Positions 1 to 5,311 of a DNA stretch of 5,999 bases are shown here, one piece after another (the stretch's first letter is position 1; every line of letters starts with the position of its first letter). Made by a program: the position numbers and the translations under genes. Under the pieces are notes generated by a model, which saw only the letters and a list, made by a program, of their open reading frames with translations, was not told the DNA's origin and did not search any database. The stretch spans positions 1 through 5,999 of the forward strand of contig JAUWVK010000097.1 of assembly GCA_030617485.1 (NCBI GenBank), in the 5' to 3' direction. The stretch comes from Gammaproteobacteria bacterium (GTDB taxonomy: Bacteria; Pseudomonadota; Gammaproteobacteria; SZUA-152).

Positions 1-252
1 GACCTTGACTTCCGTGCTCCTGGAGGTGAATCAGGACGTGAAGTGGCGCGTCGCGGGTTGATTGCCCTCTCAGAGGGGCTGGAGTCGGACTACAATTTAC
101 CGCTTCTCAGCACTCACGGTCAGTTACTGTCATTTTTAGCGAACTCGTTTGATCCGGGTTTTGATTACGCCTGTTCGAGCTCGATGGATTACCCTGCGCT
201 AATGCGCTTTCGCCGCAAAGATGGAGTCGTCACGTTTGAGACCGAGTATTAA
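1..252 (+). CDS. Histidine phosphatase family protein, 3' end (partial)
   Basis: The frame is open from the first base, so the gene begins left of the window; the GTG at 43 is internal, not a start. The 83 visible residues carry two hallmarks of the phosphoglycerate-mutase-like histidine phosphatases: a P-G-G-E-S element near residues 7-11 followed by an E-V-x-x-R helix, and S-T-H-G-Q-L at residues 37-42, whose histidine is the second catalytic His of the family. The first catalytic motif (R-H-G) would lie in the missing N-terminal part. Family members remove phosphate from small metabolites or phosphoproteins through a phospho-histidine intermediate; the substrate cannot be told from this fragment. 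The stop codon lies inside a perfect palindrome (247-273), so the natural C-terminus may have been altered by that element. The family call is fairly sure, the function is not. Confidence 0.78.
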   Translation, partial: DLDFRAPGGESGREVARRGLIALSEGLESDYNLPLLSTHGQLLSFLANSFDPGFDYACSSSMDYPALMRFRRKDGVVTFETEY

Positions 253-273
253 AGGGGTCAGTACCCTTTAATA
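247..273. repeat. REP-like palindrome overlapping a stop codon
   Basis: TATTAAAGGG (247-256) and CCCTTTAATA (264-273) form a perfect 10-bp inverted repeat around a 7-base loop, and the stop codon at 250-252 lies in the left arm. The core GGGGTCAG resembles palindromes I remember next to REP-associated tyrosine transposases in gammaproteobacteria; that resemblance is from memory and unchecked. A run of five T at 276-280 follows two bases later, so it could also act as a weak terminator for the phosphatase gene, but only three of the ten pairs are G-C. Confidence 0.5.
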
Positions 274-385
274 CGTTTTTGCAGCAAGCGTTAGAGCAAT
301 CAATGCCCTTATGGCAGCTGAACCGGATGCTAACGGGGCCTTTCCCGGCTACAGCGGCCCTGTGACGCCACTCAATTTTATATAA
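272..385 (+). other. Short open remnant, possible decayed coding sequence
   Basis: This frame is open from 272 to a TAA at 383-385. It reads as protein-like, with many Ala, Pro and Gly residues, and an internal ATG at 311 would give 24 residues ending in P-L-N-F-I. There is no convincing ribosome binding site before the ATG, and the frame is closed upstream by a TAA at 269. It may be the tail of a gene that was cut away, or chance. It is listed to describe the otherwise gene-free stretch from 253 to 706. Confidence 0.15.
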
Positions 386-430
386 CCTCAAACAATGGGG
401 TATTTAGCAGTAATTCAGGGAGCGCTATTT

Positions 431-475
431 AGAGGCACACAGACATAGCAAACGGACGTCCATTGCCTCTTTTTT
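431..475 (+). terminator. Rho-independent terminator-like hairpin
   Basis: AGAGGCA (431-437) pairs perfectly with TGCCTCT (464-470) and is followed directly by TTTTT (471-475). The 26-base loop contains the perfect palindrome GGACGTCC (454-461), which could form an inner stem. The nearest upstream plus-strand gene ends 179 bases away, so this either ends a long 3' untranslated region of the phosphatase gene or ends a separate short transcript. Confidence 0.5.
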
Positions 476-500
476 GCCAAATCCACTATCTTCAGCCTGT

Positions 501-548
501 ACCCATATACCCATGTACCCATGTACCCATGTACCCATGTACCCACAT
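501..548. repeat. 8-bp tandem repeat array (ACCCATGT)
   Basis: Six consecutive 8-base units lie here: ACCCATAT, four exact copies of ACCCATGT (509-540), and ACCCACAT. The variant units at the ends are the usual picture for an array grown by slippage in its centre. It lies about 160-200 bases before the start codon of sat and just upstream of the likely promoter. One further copy of the rotated unit, CATGTACC, occurs at 1975-1982 beyond the sat terminator. Confidence 0.9.
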
Positions 549-556
549 TGGTCTAA

Positions 557-585
557 TTTCGATATATACCACTATATTGTAAAAT
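557..585 (+). promoter_or_regulatory. Candidate sigma-70 promoter for sat
   Basis: TAAAAT at 580-585 matches the -10 consensus at five of six positions. TTTCGA at 557-562 is a weak -35 match with a 17-base spacer. The surrounding 554-585 stretch is very A/T-rich. A start near 592 would give an untranslated leader of about 115 bases. Other -10 registers (TATATT at 573-578) are possible, so the exact site is uncertain. Confidence 0.3.
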
Positions 586-589
586 GTGC

Positions 590-605
590 GCTCAAATTTT
601 TGAGC
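590..605. promoter_or_regulatory. Perfect inverted repeat upstream of sat (operator or leader hairpin)
   Basis: GCTCAAA (590-596) and TTTGAGC (599-605) form a perfect 7+7 inverted repeat with a 2-base centre. As DNA it has the size of a dimeric regulator site and sits at the expected transcription start of sat. In RNA the two-base loop would be strained, so a protein site is the more likely reading. No known regulator consensus was recognised. Confidence 0.35.
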
Positions 606-606
606 T

Positions 607-652
607 GTATGCGGCTCGACCGGACTATTCGATTATCCTGGAAACCGCATAC
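607..652 (+). promoter_or_regulatory. Possible stem-loop in the sat leader
   Basis: GTATGCGG (607-614) is exactly complementary to CCGCATAC (645-652), enclosing 30 bases, and begins one base after the 590-605 inverted repeat. The stem ends 54 bases before the sat start codon. It does not match any riboswitch I recognise and has no T-run, so it is not a terminator. It could be a leader structure affecting mRNA stability or translation; this is inference from pairing alone. Confidence 0.3.
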
Positions 653-706
653 TCGTGCCATTCACAGAGATGGTCATAACAGAGATATTATTTTTGGAGA
701 CATCAA

Positions 707-1894
707 ATGATTAAGCCACATGGTTCAGATGAACTGAATCCACTATTCGTATCCGATGCCGCAGAAAACGAAGCTTTACAAAAAGAAGCTGAAGGCCTGC
801 CTTCTATCATCGTAAGCTCCGCAACTGCTGCCAACGCAGTCATGCTGGGTGGTGGATACTTCAACCCACTGACTGGCTACATGACAAAAGCTGATGCCCT
901 GTCTGTTGCAACAGACATGAAAACATCTTCTGGCGTATTCTGGCCTACCCCTGTATTAAACCTTGTCGAAAATGCAGGTGACATCAAAGCTGGTGACCGC
1001 ATAGCGCTTAAAGATCCAAACGTAGAAGGCAATCCTGTTCTAGCAGTTATGGATGTTCAAGGCGTTGAAGAATTCTCTGATGCAGACATGGCATTGATAA
1101 CTGAAAAAGTTTACGCACCCGCAGATGGCGAACAACACCCTGGTGTGGATGCATTCAATTCACAAGGTAAAGTTTGTTTATCTGGCCCTATTAAAGTGTT
1201 GAACTACTCTTACTTTGAAAAAGACTTCGCTGGCACATTCAAAACTGCCGTTGAAATTCGTAACGACATCGCAGCGCGTGGATGGGAAAAAGTTGTTGCA
1301 TTCCAAACACGTAACCCAATGCACCTGGCACACGAAGAACTGTGTCACATAGCAATGGATCGTTTAGGTTGTGATGGATTAGTCATACACATGCTATTAG
1401 GTAAATTGAAAGCTGGCGATATACCTGCTGATGTTCGCGACGCAGCTATTCGCAAGATGGTTGAACTTTACTTCCCTGAAAACAGCGCAATGGTAACCGG
1501 TTACGGTTTCGATATGCTTTATGCAGGTCCACGCGAAGCCGTGTTACATGCTGTATTCCGTCAAAACATGGGCGCAACACATTTCATCATCGGTCGCGAC
1601 CACGCAGGTGTTGGTGATCACTACGGTGCATTCGATGCGCAGACAATCTTTAAAGACCAGGTTCCAGCTGGCGCTTTAGACATCGAAATATTTGAAGCAG
1701 ATCACACAGCCTACTCCAAGAAACTGGATAAAGTGGTTATGATGTGTGAAGCACCTGGTCATGAAAAAGATGACTTTGTTCTGTTATCAGGCACCAAGGT
1801 TCGCGAGATGCTAGCTAATGGCGAAGCACCACCTAAAGAGTTCTCACGTCCTGAAGTGGCCAAGATATTGATCGATTACTATCAGTCCTTGTAA
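707..1894 (+). CDS. sat: Sulfate adenylyltransferase (ATP sulfurylase), homo-oligomeric Sat type
   Basis: Catalyses ATP + sulfate = adenosine phosphosulfate (APS) + pyrophosphate in the cytoplasm. In sulfur oxidisers it runs in reverse, turning APS made by APS reductase into sulfate and ATP. The 395 residues are the usual full length. Visible motifs are the nucleotide-binding Q-T-R-N-P-x-H-x-x-H at residues 200-209, G-R-D-H-A-G at 296-301, and S-G-T-K-V-R-E at 361-367; an N-terminal PUA-like domain (about 1-165) precedes the catalytic domain. No APS kinase domain is fused at the C-terminus. The ATG is preceded by GGAGA (696-700) six bases upstream, a good ribosome binding site. It is alone in its transcription unit: the upstream region is repeat-rich and a strong hairpin follows. 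This type, rather than CysDN, points to dissimilatory sulfur metabolism, which is inference from family distribution. No aprAB or dsr gene is in the window to confirm it. Confidence 0.96.
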   Translation: MIKPHGSDELNPLFVSDAAENEALQKEAEGLPSIIVSSATAANAVMLGGGYFNPLTGYMTKADALSVATDMKTSSGVFWPTPVLNLVENAGDIKAGDRIALKDPNVEGNPVLAVMDVQGVEEFSDADMALITEKVYAPADGEQHPGVDAFNSQGKVCLSGPIKVLNYSYFEKDFAGTFKTAVEIRNDIAARGWEKVVAFQTRNPMHLAHEELCHIAMDRLGCDGLVIHMLLGKLKAGDIPADVRDAAIRKMVELYFPENSAMVTGYGFDMLYAGPREAVLHAVFRQNMGATHFIIGRDHAGVGDHYGAFDAQTIFKDQVPAGALDIEIFEADHTAYSKKLDKVVMMCEAPGHEKDDFVLLSGTKVREMLANGEAPPKEFSRPEVAKILIDYYQSL

Positions 1895-1924
1895 GACTTA
1901 CACAACAAGTCAGTAGCTGTTAAT

Positions 1925-1962
1925 AAAAACGGCGCTTATCTGAAAAGATAGCGCCGTTTTTT
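1925..1962. terminator. Bidirectional terminator between sat and the TSUP gene
   Basis: The left arm AAAAACGGCGCTTATCT (1925-1941) and right arm AGATAGCGCCGTTTTT (from 1946) pair around a GAAA loop, with one extra T bulged at about 1936. The core CGGCGC/GCGCCG is strong, and the hairpin has an A-run on its left and T-run on its right, so it can stop transcription from both sides. It ends sat 31 bases after its stop and would also serve the convergent transporter gene. Confidence 0.9.
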
Positions 1963-2017
1963 AATGCATGGACACATGTACCGCATAAAAAGGCAGGCAA
2001 GAGCCCGTATCGCAGGG

Positions 2018-2806
2018 TCAGATACCAAACAGCATTTTCAGGCCAAGCAGTAGCAGCAACAGGGCAAAACCCCGCCGCAGAATTTCCCGGGGCAAGGTGT
2101 GGGCCAACCATGCACCCAGCGGGGCGAACAGCACACTGACCACCGTAATCGCCAACGCGGCTGGCCAGTAGATAAACCCGGTGGAGAATTCCGGATCAGA
2201 CTGTACATCAAGCCCTGCCACCATAAACCCGGCAGCACCAGCCAACGCAACAGGCAGACCGCAGGCCGCTGCGGTTCCTACGGCCTGGCGGATATCTACC
2301 CGATGCCAGACCAAGTATGGCACCGTCAATGTACCACCACCAATCCCAAGAATTGCTGACAAAAACCCGATCATCACACCAGCCAGCGATTGCATTAAAC
2401 GACTCGCCAGCGCCTGATGCGAAGCCGGTTGGCTGCCAAAAATCAATTGTGCTGCCACCAGGATTTCAAACACGCCAAAGAATCGACCGAGACCGGAGCT
2501 GCTAATGAACGCTGCCAGCAACGCACCTGCCAATGCACCCAGTACAATACCCGGTGTCATAGCAGACACCACCGGCCATAACACCGCTTCGCGCTGGTGA
2601 TGTGACCACATGGAAGAGATGGATGTAAAAACAATCGTCGACAGCGACGTCCCGATTGCGAAATGCATCAGGGTTTCTGTGTTAAATCCCAGGCTGGCAA
2701 ACAGTACCGCCAAAACTGGCACAATAATCAACCCGCCACCAATTCCCAGCAGGCCGGCTGCCACCCCGGCAGCAGCACCGGTGATTAGGTAAGCCATTAT
2801 TTCCAT
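2018..2806 (-). CDS. TSUP family (TauE/SafE) membrane transporter
   Basis: An inner-membrane protein of about 262 residues with several hydrophobic segments. It carries the two-fold repeat typical of the family: G-L-L-G-I-G-G-G near residue 19 and again A-I-L-G-I-G-G-G near residue 151, each followed by a V-P hydrophobic stretch. TSUP proteins move sulfite, thiosulfate, sulfoacetate or similar anions, mostly by export. The convergent sat makes a sulfur substrate plausible, but the sequence does not fix the substrate. Start choice is open: GTG at 2809, ATG at 2806, or ATG at 2797. The TATAAT at 2813-2818 puts the transcript start near 2806, which argues against 2809. The 2797 ATG has a weak GGA four bases upstream, while 2806 would be almost leaderless. 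The gene looks more G/C-rich than sat and its right-hand neighbours, which could mean a different history. Confidence 0.92.
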   Translation of the reverse strand: MEIMAYLITGAAAGVAAGLLGIGGGLIIVPVLAVLFASLGFNTETLMHFAIGTSLSTIVFTSISSMWSHHQREAVLWPVVSAMTPGIVLGALAGALLAAFISSSGLGRFFGVFEILVAAQLIFGSQPASHQALASRLMQSLAGVMIGFLSAILGIGGGTLTVPYLVWHRVDIRQAVGTAAACGLPVALAGAAGFMVAGLDVQSDPEFSTGFIYWPAALAITVVSVLFAPLGAWLAHTLPREILRRGFALLLLLLGLKMLFGI

Positions 2807-2812
2807 CACGTG

Positions 2813-2838
2813 ATTATATATGCGGGCAACCTGGTTGC
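2813..2838 (-). promoter_or_regulatory. Promoter and palindromic operator candidate for the TSUP gene
   Basis: On the minus strand a perfect TATAAT lies at 2818-2813. No good -35 is seen at the right distance. Instead a perfect 6+1+6 palindrome, GCAACC-T-GGTTGC (2826-2838), occupies the spacer and reaches the -35 zone. A regulator bound there would directly control polymerase. No divergent regulator gene is beside it, and the consensus is not one I recognise. Confidence 0.4.
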
Positions 2839-2910
2839 GACCGTAATCTCTCTCGCTCAGGAAGCGTGCCAGGATGAGGTGTCATCACGGCATCTATTTG
2901 ATCTATACGT

Positions 2911-2916
2911 TATAAT
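2911..2916 (+). promoter_or_regulatory. -10 box for the DUF4279 gene
   Basis: A perfect TATAAT lies 38 bases before the GTG start of the DUF4279 gene. No convincing -35 hexamer is found 16-18 bases upstream (2888-2893 is CGGCAT), so the promoter is either weak or activator-dependent. Confidence 0.4.
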
Positions 2917-2954
2917 TCTTCGTCATAGTATGGTTAATAGACGAGGACAATATC

Positions 2955-3383
2955 GTGGCATCTAATAAAGGACGGGCTTACTTCGGACTCTCTGGCTATC
3001 ATTTCAATCCTGATGACATCACAAGTGCGCTCGGAATAGAACCCACCTCAACAAACAATGCTGGTATGACCGGCAGTCTGGACAAACCCGTCATCAGTTC
3101 CTGGGAATTCTCAACGGATGTCATCACTTCCGATAATCAAGAAGTTGATATCTACAAACTCATCGATGATGAAATTCTTAAAAAGATTGAGCCGGCTAAA
3201 GATAAAATTATCGAAGTTTGTAAAAGCCTGAATCTCTCTCCCAGACTTAGTATTGAACTGGTGCTTTCTATTGATAAAGACGAAAACTGTCCCGAAGTGG
3301 GGTTCGGTTCAAGAGTGACTAAGTTTTGTGCCGAGATCGGTGCATTTATTAATATCGATTACAAACTTTCTGAGCGTATATAA
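2955..3383 (+). CDS. DUF4279 domain-containing protein
   Basis: A soluble protein of 142 residues with no signal peptide or membrane segment. The pattern fits DUF4279: an opening A-Y-F-G-L-S-G strand, then F-N-P-D-D-I-T and L-G-I-E-P-T (residues 17-31), a central S-S-W-E-F strand, a helical L-I-D-D-E segment, and a C-terminal I-G-A-F-I-N-I-D-Y strand. The molecular function of this family is unknown to me. The start is GTG at 2955, backed by GAGGA (2943-2947) seven bases upstream; no better ATG lies in frame near it. It is a single-gene unit, divergent from the transporter and closed by a strong terminator 20 bases downstream. Nothing around it assigns a role. The family call rests on remembered pattern and is moderately sure. 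Confidence 0.78.
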   Translation: MASNKGRAYFGLSGYHFNPDDITSALGIEPTSTNNAGMTGSLDKPVISSWEFSTDVITSDNQEVDIYKLIDDEILKKIEPAKDKIIEVCKSLNLSPRLSIELVLSIDKDENCPEVGFGSRVTKFCAEIGAFINIDYKLSERI

Positions 3384-3403
3384 TCTTTTTCGTGTTCCAA
3401 ATA

Positions 3404-3432
3404 AAAAAGCACGCTATAAAAGCGTGCTTTTT
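3404..3432. terminator. Bidirectional terminator after the DUF4279 gene
   Basis: AAAAAGCACGCT (3404-3415) and AGCGTGCTTTTT (3421-3432) form a perfect 12-bp stem with an ATAAA loop. A-run and T-run flank the G/C core, so it can end the plus-strand DUF4279 transcript and the minus-strand transcript coming from the small gene at 3510-3668. Confidence 0.92.
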
Positions 3433-3509
3433 CGGAAACCAAAATTAGGTCTAGTGTCTACGCGACTATTTTAAGTACCACGTAGTCAACTGCTTTAGAC
3501 CATATTTTC

Positions 3510-3668
3510 TTAAGGTTTTTTTGGTGTTTGGTATGGTACTTCTTTTTGGAAGCTTACCCATTTAGTCGTGTAACCAATAACAAACTGTCCAGGAATAATC
3601 TCTTTCTGTGTTGTTGTCACATACTCTGTTACGCCTGTAGGCACTTTAGGTCGTGTAAATTCAGCCAT
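3510..3668 (-). CDS. Small hypothetical protein, 52 residues
   Basis: This minus-strand frame starts at ATG (3668-3666) and ends at TAA (3512-3510). An AAGAGA stretch 7-9 bases before the ATG is an acceptable ribosome binding site. The product is soluble and basic at its end, with several Thr, Lys and Pro residues, a T-R-P-K-V-P-T-G start, a hydrophobic Q-F-V-I-G-Y centre and a T-P-K-K-P tail. I recognise no family. Support for a real gene: codon choice looks coding, it follows the HIT gene on the same strand 96 bases downstream, a TATAAT on the minus strand at 3759-3754 could give it its own start, and the terminator at 3404-3432 closes it. The 96-base leader also contains a 7-bp inverted repeat, AATTGTT (3691-3697) with AACAATT (3716-3722). 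Existence is moderately sure; function is unknown. Confidence 0.55.
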   Translation of the reverse strand: MAEFTRPKVPTGVTEYVTTTQKEIIPGQFVIGYTTKWVSFQKEVPYQTPKKP

Positions 3669-3764
3669 AATTTTAATCTCTTAATAGTTAAATTGTTAAT
3701 ACGGCGAGGAAGTTCAACAATTAGTCAGCCCCTCACCACTACAAACTGGCAATATTATACTCTT

Positions 3765-4175
3765 TTAGCGCGTGTAATGCGCCTTTTTTGGCAATACATG
3801 CCTCACTCCCCCCAGGGGGTTCTCAACATCTCCCTTGTAACGGGGAATGATGTGAATATGGACATGTAAGATACTCTGGCCAGCTGCCGGTCCTATATTA
3901 ACCCCGATATTATAACCATCAGGATTAAACCCCTTATCGATAAGTTCTTTCTCCTTATTAATAAGATCCATACAGGCTGCGACTTCATCCTGCGTCAGGT
4001 CAAAAAACTCAGCAACATGGCGTTTCGGAACTACCACAGTATGCCCCGGGCTCACCGCGTAGCTATCACGAGCACTGTACGCAAGCTTATTATCGAGCGA
4101 CACCCCTTTTGCATCTTTGCAAAACAGGCACGGGTTATTCGGGTCGCGTTTTTTTCTTTCTTCTTCAGACGACAA
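3765..4175 (-). CDS. HIT family protein (Hint/Ap4A-hydrolase-like)
   Basis: A cytoplasmic histidine-triad protein, complete at 136 residues. The family hydrolyses or transfers nucleotide monophosphates from adenosine phosphoramidates, dinucleoside polyphosphates or similar compounds. The active-site triad H-V-H-I-H-I-I-P is at residues 104-111, with the middle or last His as nucleophile. P-C-L-F-C at 15-19 and H53 in V-V-P-K-R-H are typical of bacterial members and may bind zinc. A G-G-V-R-H segment near 122-126 is also characteristic. The start is TTG at 4175-4173: AGGA nine bases upstream supports it, and no in-frame ATG lies before the C-L-F-C motif. It follows the TPR gene after 68 bases on the same strand, probably in the same operon. 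The rare TTG start suggests low expression. The substrate is not determined. Confidence 0.93.
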   Translation of the reverse strand: MSSEEERKKRDPNNPCLFCKDAKGVSLDNKLAYSARDSYAVSPGHTVVVPKRHVAEFFDLTQDEVAACMDLINKEKELIDKGFNPDGYNIGVNIGPAAGQSILHVHIHIIPRYKGDVENPLGGVRHVLPKKAHYTR

Positions 4176-4200
4176 ACTTAATGTTCCTACAATACTATTT

Positions 4201-4210
4201 TATCTAGATA
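4201..4210. promoter_or_regulatory. Perfect 10-bp palindrome upstream of the HIT gene
   Basis: TATCTAGATA is self-complementary and lies between the stop of the TPR gene and the ribosome binding site of the HIT gene, 26 bases before the TTG start. It could be a small regulator site or a -10-like element, but such short A/T-rich palindromes also arise by chance. Confidence 0.15.
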
Positions 4211-4243
4211 TTCTTACTAGCGATTAACAATGGGGTTCAACCA

Positions 4244-5311
4244 TCATGCAGAAGTGATTTCTGCCATTTTTCGCATCTCACTCATGCGCTTCTCACAGTG
4301 TTTTAAAGACAACGGCTGAAGAGCATGTGGAAAACATTCGATAATTAACTCAAACTCGTCGGCAACTTCGTCAGCTAGTCTGGTGTTGTTTGTTAACTCA
4401 GCCAGTAGGCTTTGTGCAGTTGCCTTATTTACTCTGCATAAAACGGACAGGTGCACAGGACGTTGTTGTTCCATACAGACTTTCCAGCCTGTCTCGTATG
4501 ACCTGACCGCCTCTTCAAAGCGGTCAGAATTTTCTTCCGACTCTGCCAGGTTAAGTAATACCGCCCCGCAATTATTATGCGCGGCCACCAGCTCAATCGG
4601 GTAATTATCAGCATCCAGCGCCGAAATCGCATTTTTGTAGGCAACAACTGCCTTCTGAAAAGTACGATTACCTTTCAGGAGCCTCCCATAGGCATGAAAC
4701 GTCATACCCAGTTGAAGCATGATCAACTTCCATTCTTCCGGTGTTTCTTTCTTCGTATAGACCAATAATGCCGCAGTGTAAGCATCAACCGCCTTATTCA
4801 ATGTTTTTGCATCCGATTCGAGACGCCCCAGGGCCTGCAGTACTATAGCCAGGCTCGCCTGTGTCGCGGCCCATTCCAGTGGCGCTTCTTCCTGCGTAAC
4901 TTCTTCCAGCACAAGTGAAAAACACTCGACAGCCTTGCGATAAATATCAGCACTGTGCTGTTGCTGCCCGATGGCGCCATGAATATATCCCAGGTGTTTC
5001 TGTGATTCAGCCCAGGCGCGTGGATCCTGGGTACGCACTTCATCTGTCAGTGTGGCTTCAATTTCATCACGTAGCTTTTCAAATACATTCGCACTGAAAC
5101 TATGCTGTTCAAAATTACCACGCGTATAAAGAAAATTATCAGCAATCGGTACACTTCTGTCAGGTTTAGCAATTTCTGCTGTCTCTTCATCAAGCAATAC
5201 GAGAGCACCCCTAATAGCGTTTTCGAGCGCACGGTTTACAGGGTATAAAATGTATGGGCTTGAGTAATTCACTGGATGGAATATTTCATTCTGCCCGATC
5301 GAGTATTTCAT
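4244..5311 (-). CDS. TPR-like repeat protein
   Basis: A soluble protein of 355 residues without signal peptide or membrane segment. Residues about 96-330 form roughly five helical hairpin repeats with a period near 47 residues. The first three begin with a P-x-x-W cap (D-P-R-A-W-A at 96-101, P-L-E-W-A at 144-148, P-E-E-W at 191-194), followed by L-x-x-x-L-x-x-x-G and an A-V-x-x-Y/F segment; the fourth (from 238) and fifth (from 285) are more diverged. This is the pattern of tetratricopeptide arrays that act as protein-binding scaffolds. The first 80 residues are not repeat-like and resemble nothing I know. The ATG lies 26 bases inside the end of the upstream isomerase gene in another frame, so translation is probably coupled; no good ribosome binding site is seen (a GGA 11 bases upstream is weak). 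The partner is unknown. The repeat call is fairly sure. Confidence 0.85.
   Translation of the reverse strand: MKYSIGQNEIFHPVNYSSPYILYPVNRALENAIRGALVLLDEETAEIAKPDRSVPIADNFLYTRGNFEQHSFSANVFEKLRDEIEATLTDEVRTQDPRAWAESQKHLGYIHGAIGQQQHSADIYRKAVECFSLVLEEVTQEEAPLEWAATQASLAIVLQALGRLESDAKTLNKAVDAYTAALLVYTKKETPEEWKLIMLQLGMTFHAYGRLLKGNRTFQKAVVAYKNAISALDADNYPIELVAAHNNCGAVLLNLAESEENSDRFEEAVRSYETGWKVCMEQQRPVHLSVLCRVNKATAQSLLAELTNNTRLADEVADEFELIIECFPHALQPLSLKHCEKRMSEMRKMAEITSA

Noticed and set aside
501..548. Possible CRISPR array
   Set aside because: The units are 8 bases and directly adjacent, with no spacers, so this is a simple tandem repeat.
607..652. Known sulfur-related riboswitch such as SAM type
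   Set aside because: Only one plain stem is visible, with no recognisable conserved core and no following terminator.
474..710. 78-residue plus-strand frame whose stop overlaps the sat ATG
   Set aside because: It starts at a TTG inside the T-run of a hairpin, reads through the octamer array (giving an 8-residue periodic stretch) and through the sat promoter/leader repeats. The ATGA overlap with sat looks accidental.
2099..2505. Several plus-strand frames opposite the transporter gene
   Set aside because: All are antisense shadows of the G/C-rich TSUP coding sequence and overlap each other in different frames.
3457..3486. Inverted repeat CTACG...CGTAG downstream of the small gene
   Set aside because: Only five paired bases across a long loop; it is within what chance would give, and the strong terminator nearby already explains transcript ending.
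3754..3780. Terminator at the end of the HIT gene (GCGC...GCGC)
   Set aside because: The stem is only four pairs, lies within the last codons, and has no T-run on the minus strand.
3528..3869. 113-residue plus-strand frame
   Set aside because: It runs antisense to both the small gene at 3510-3668 and the end of the HIT gene, lacks a ribosome binding site and has a Cys/His-rich, low-quality translation.
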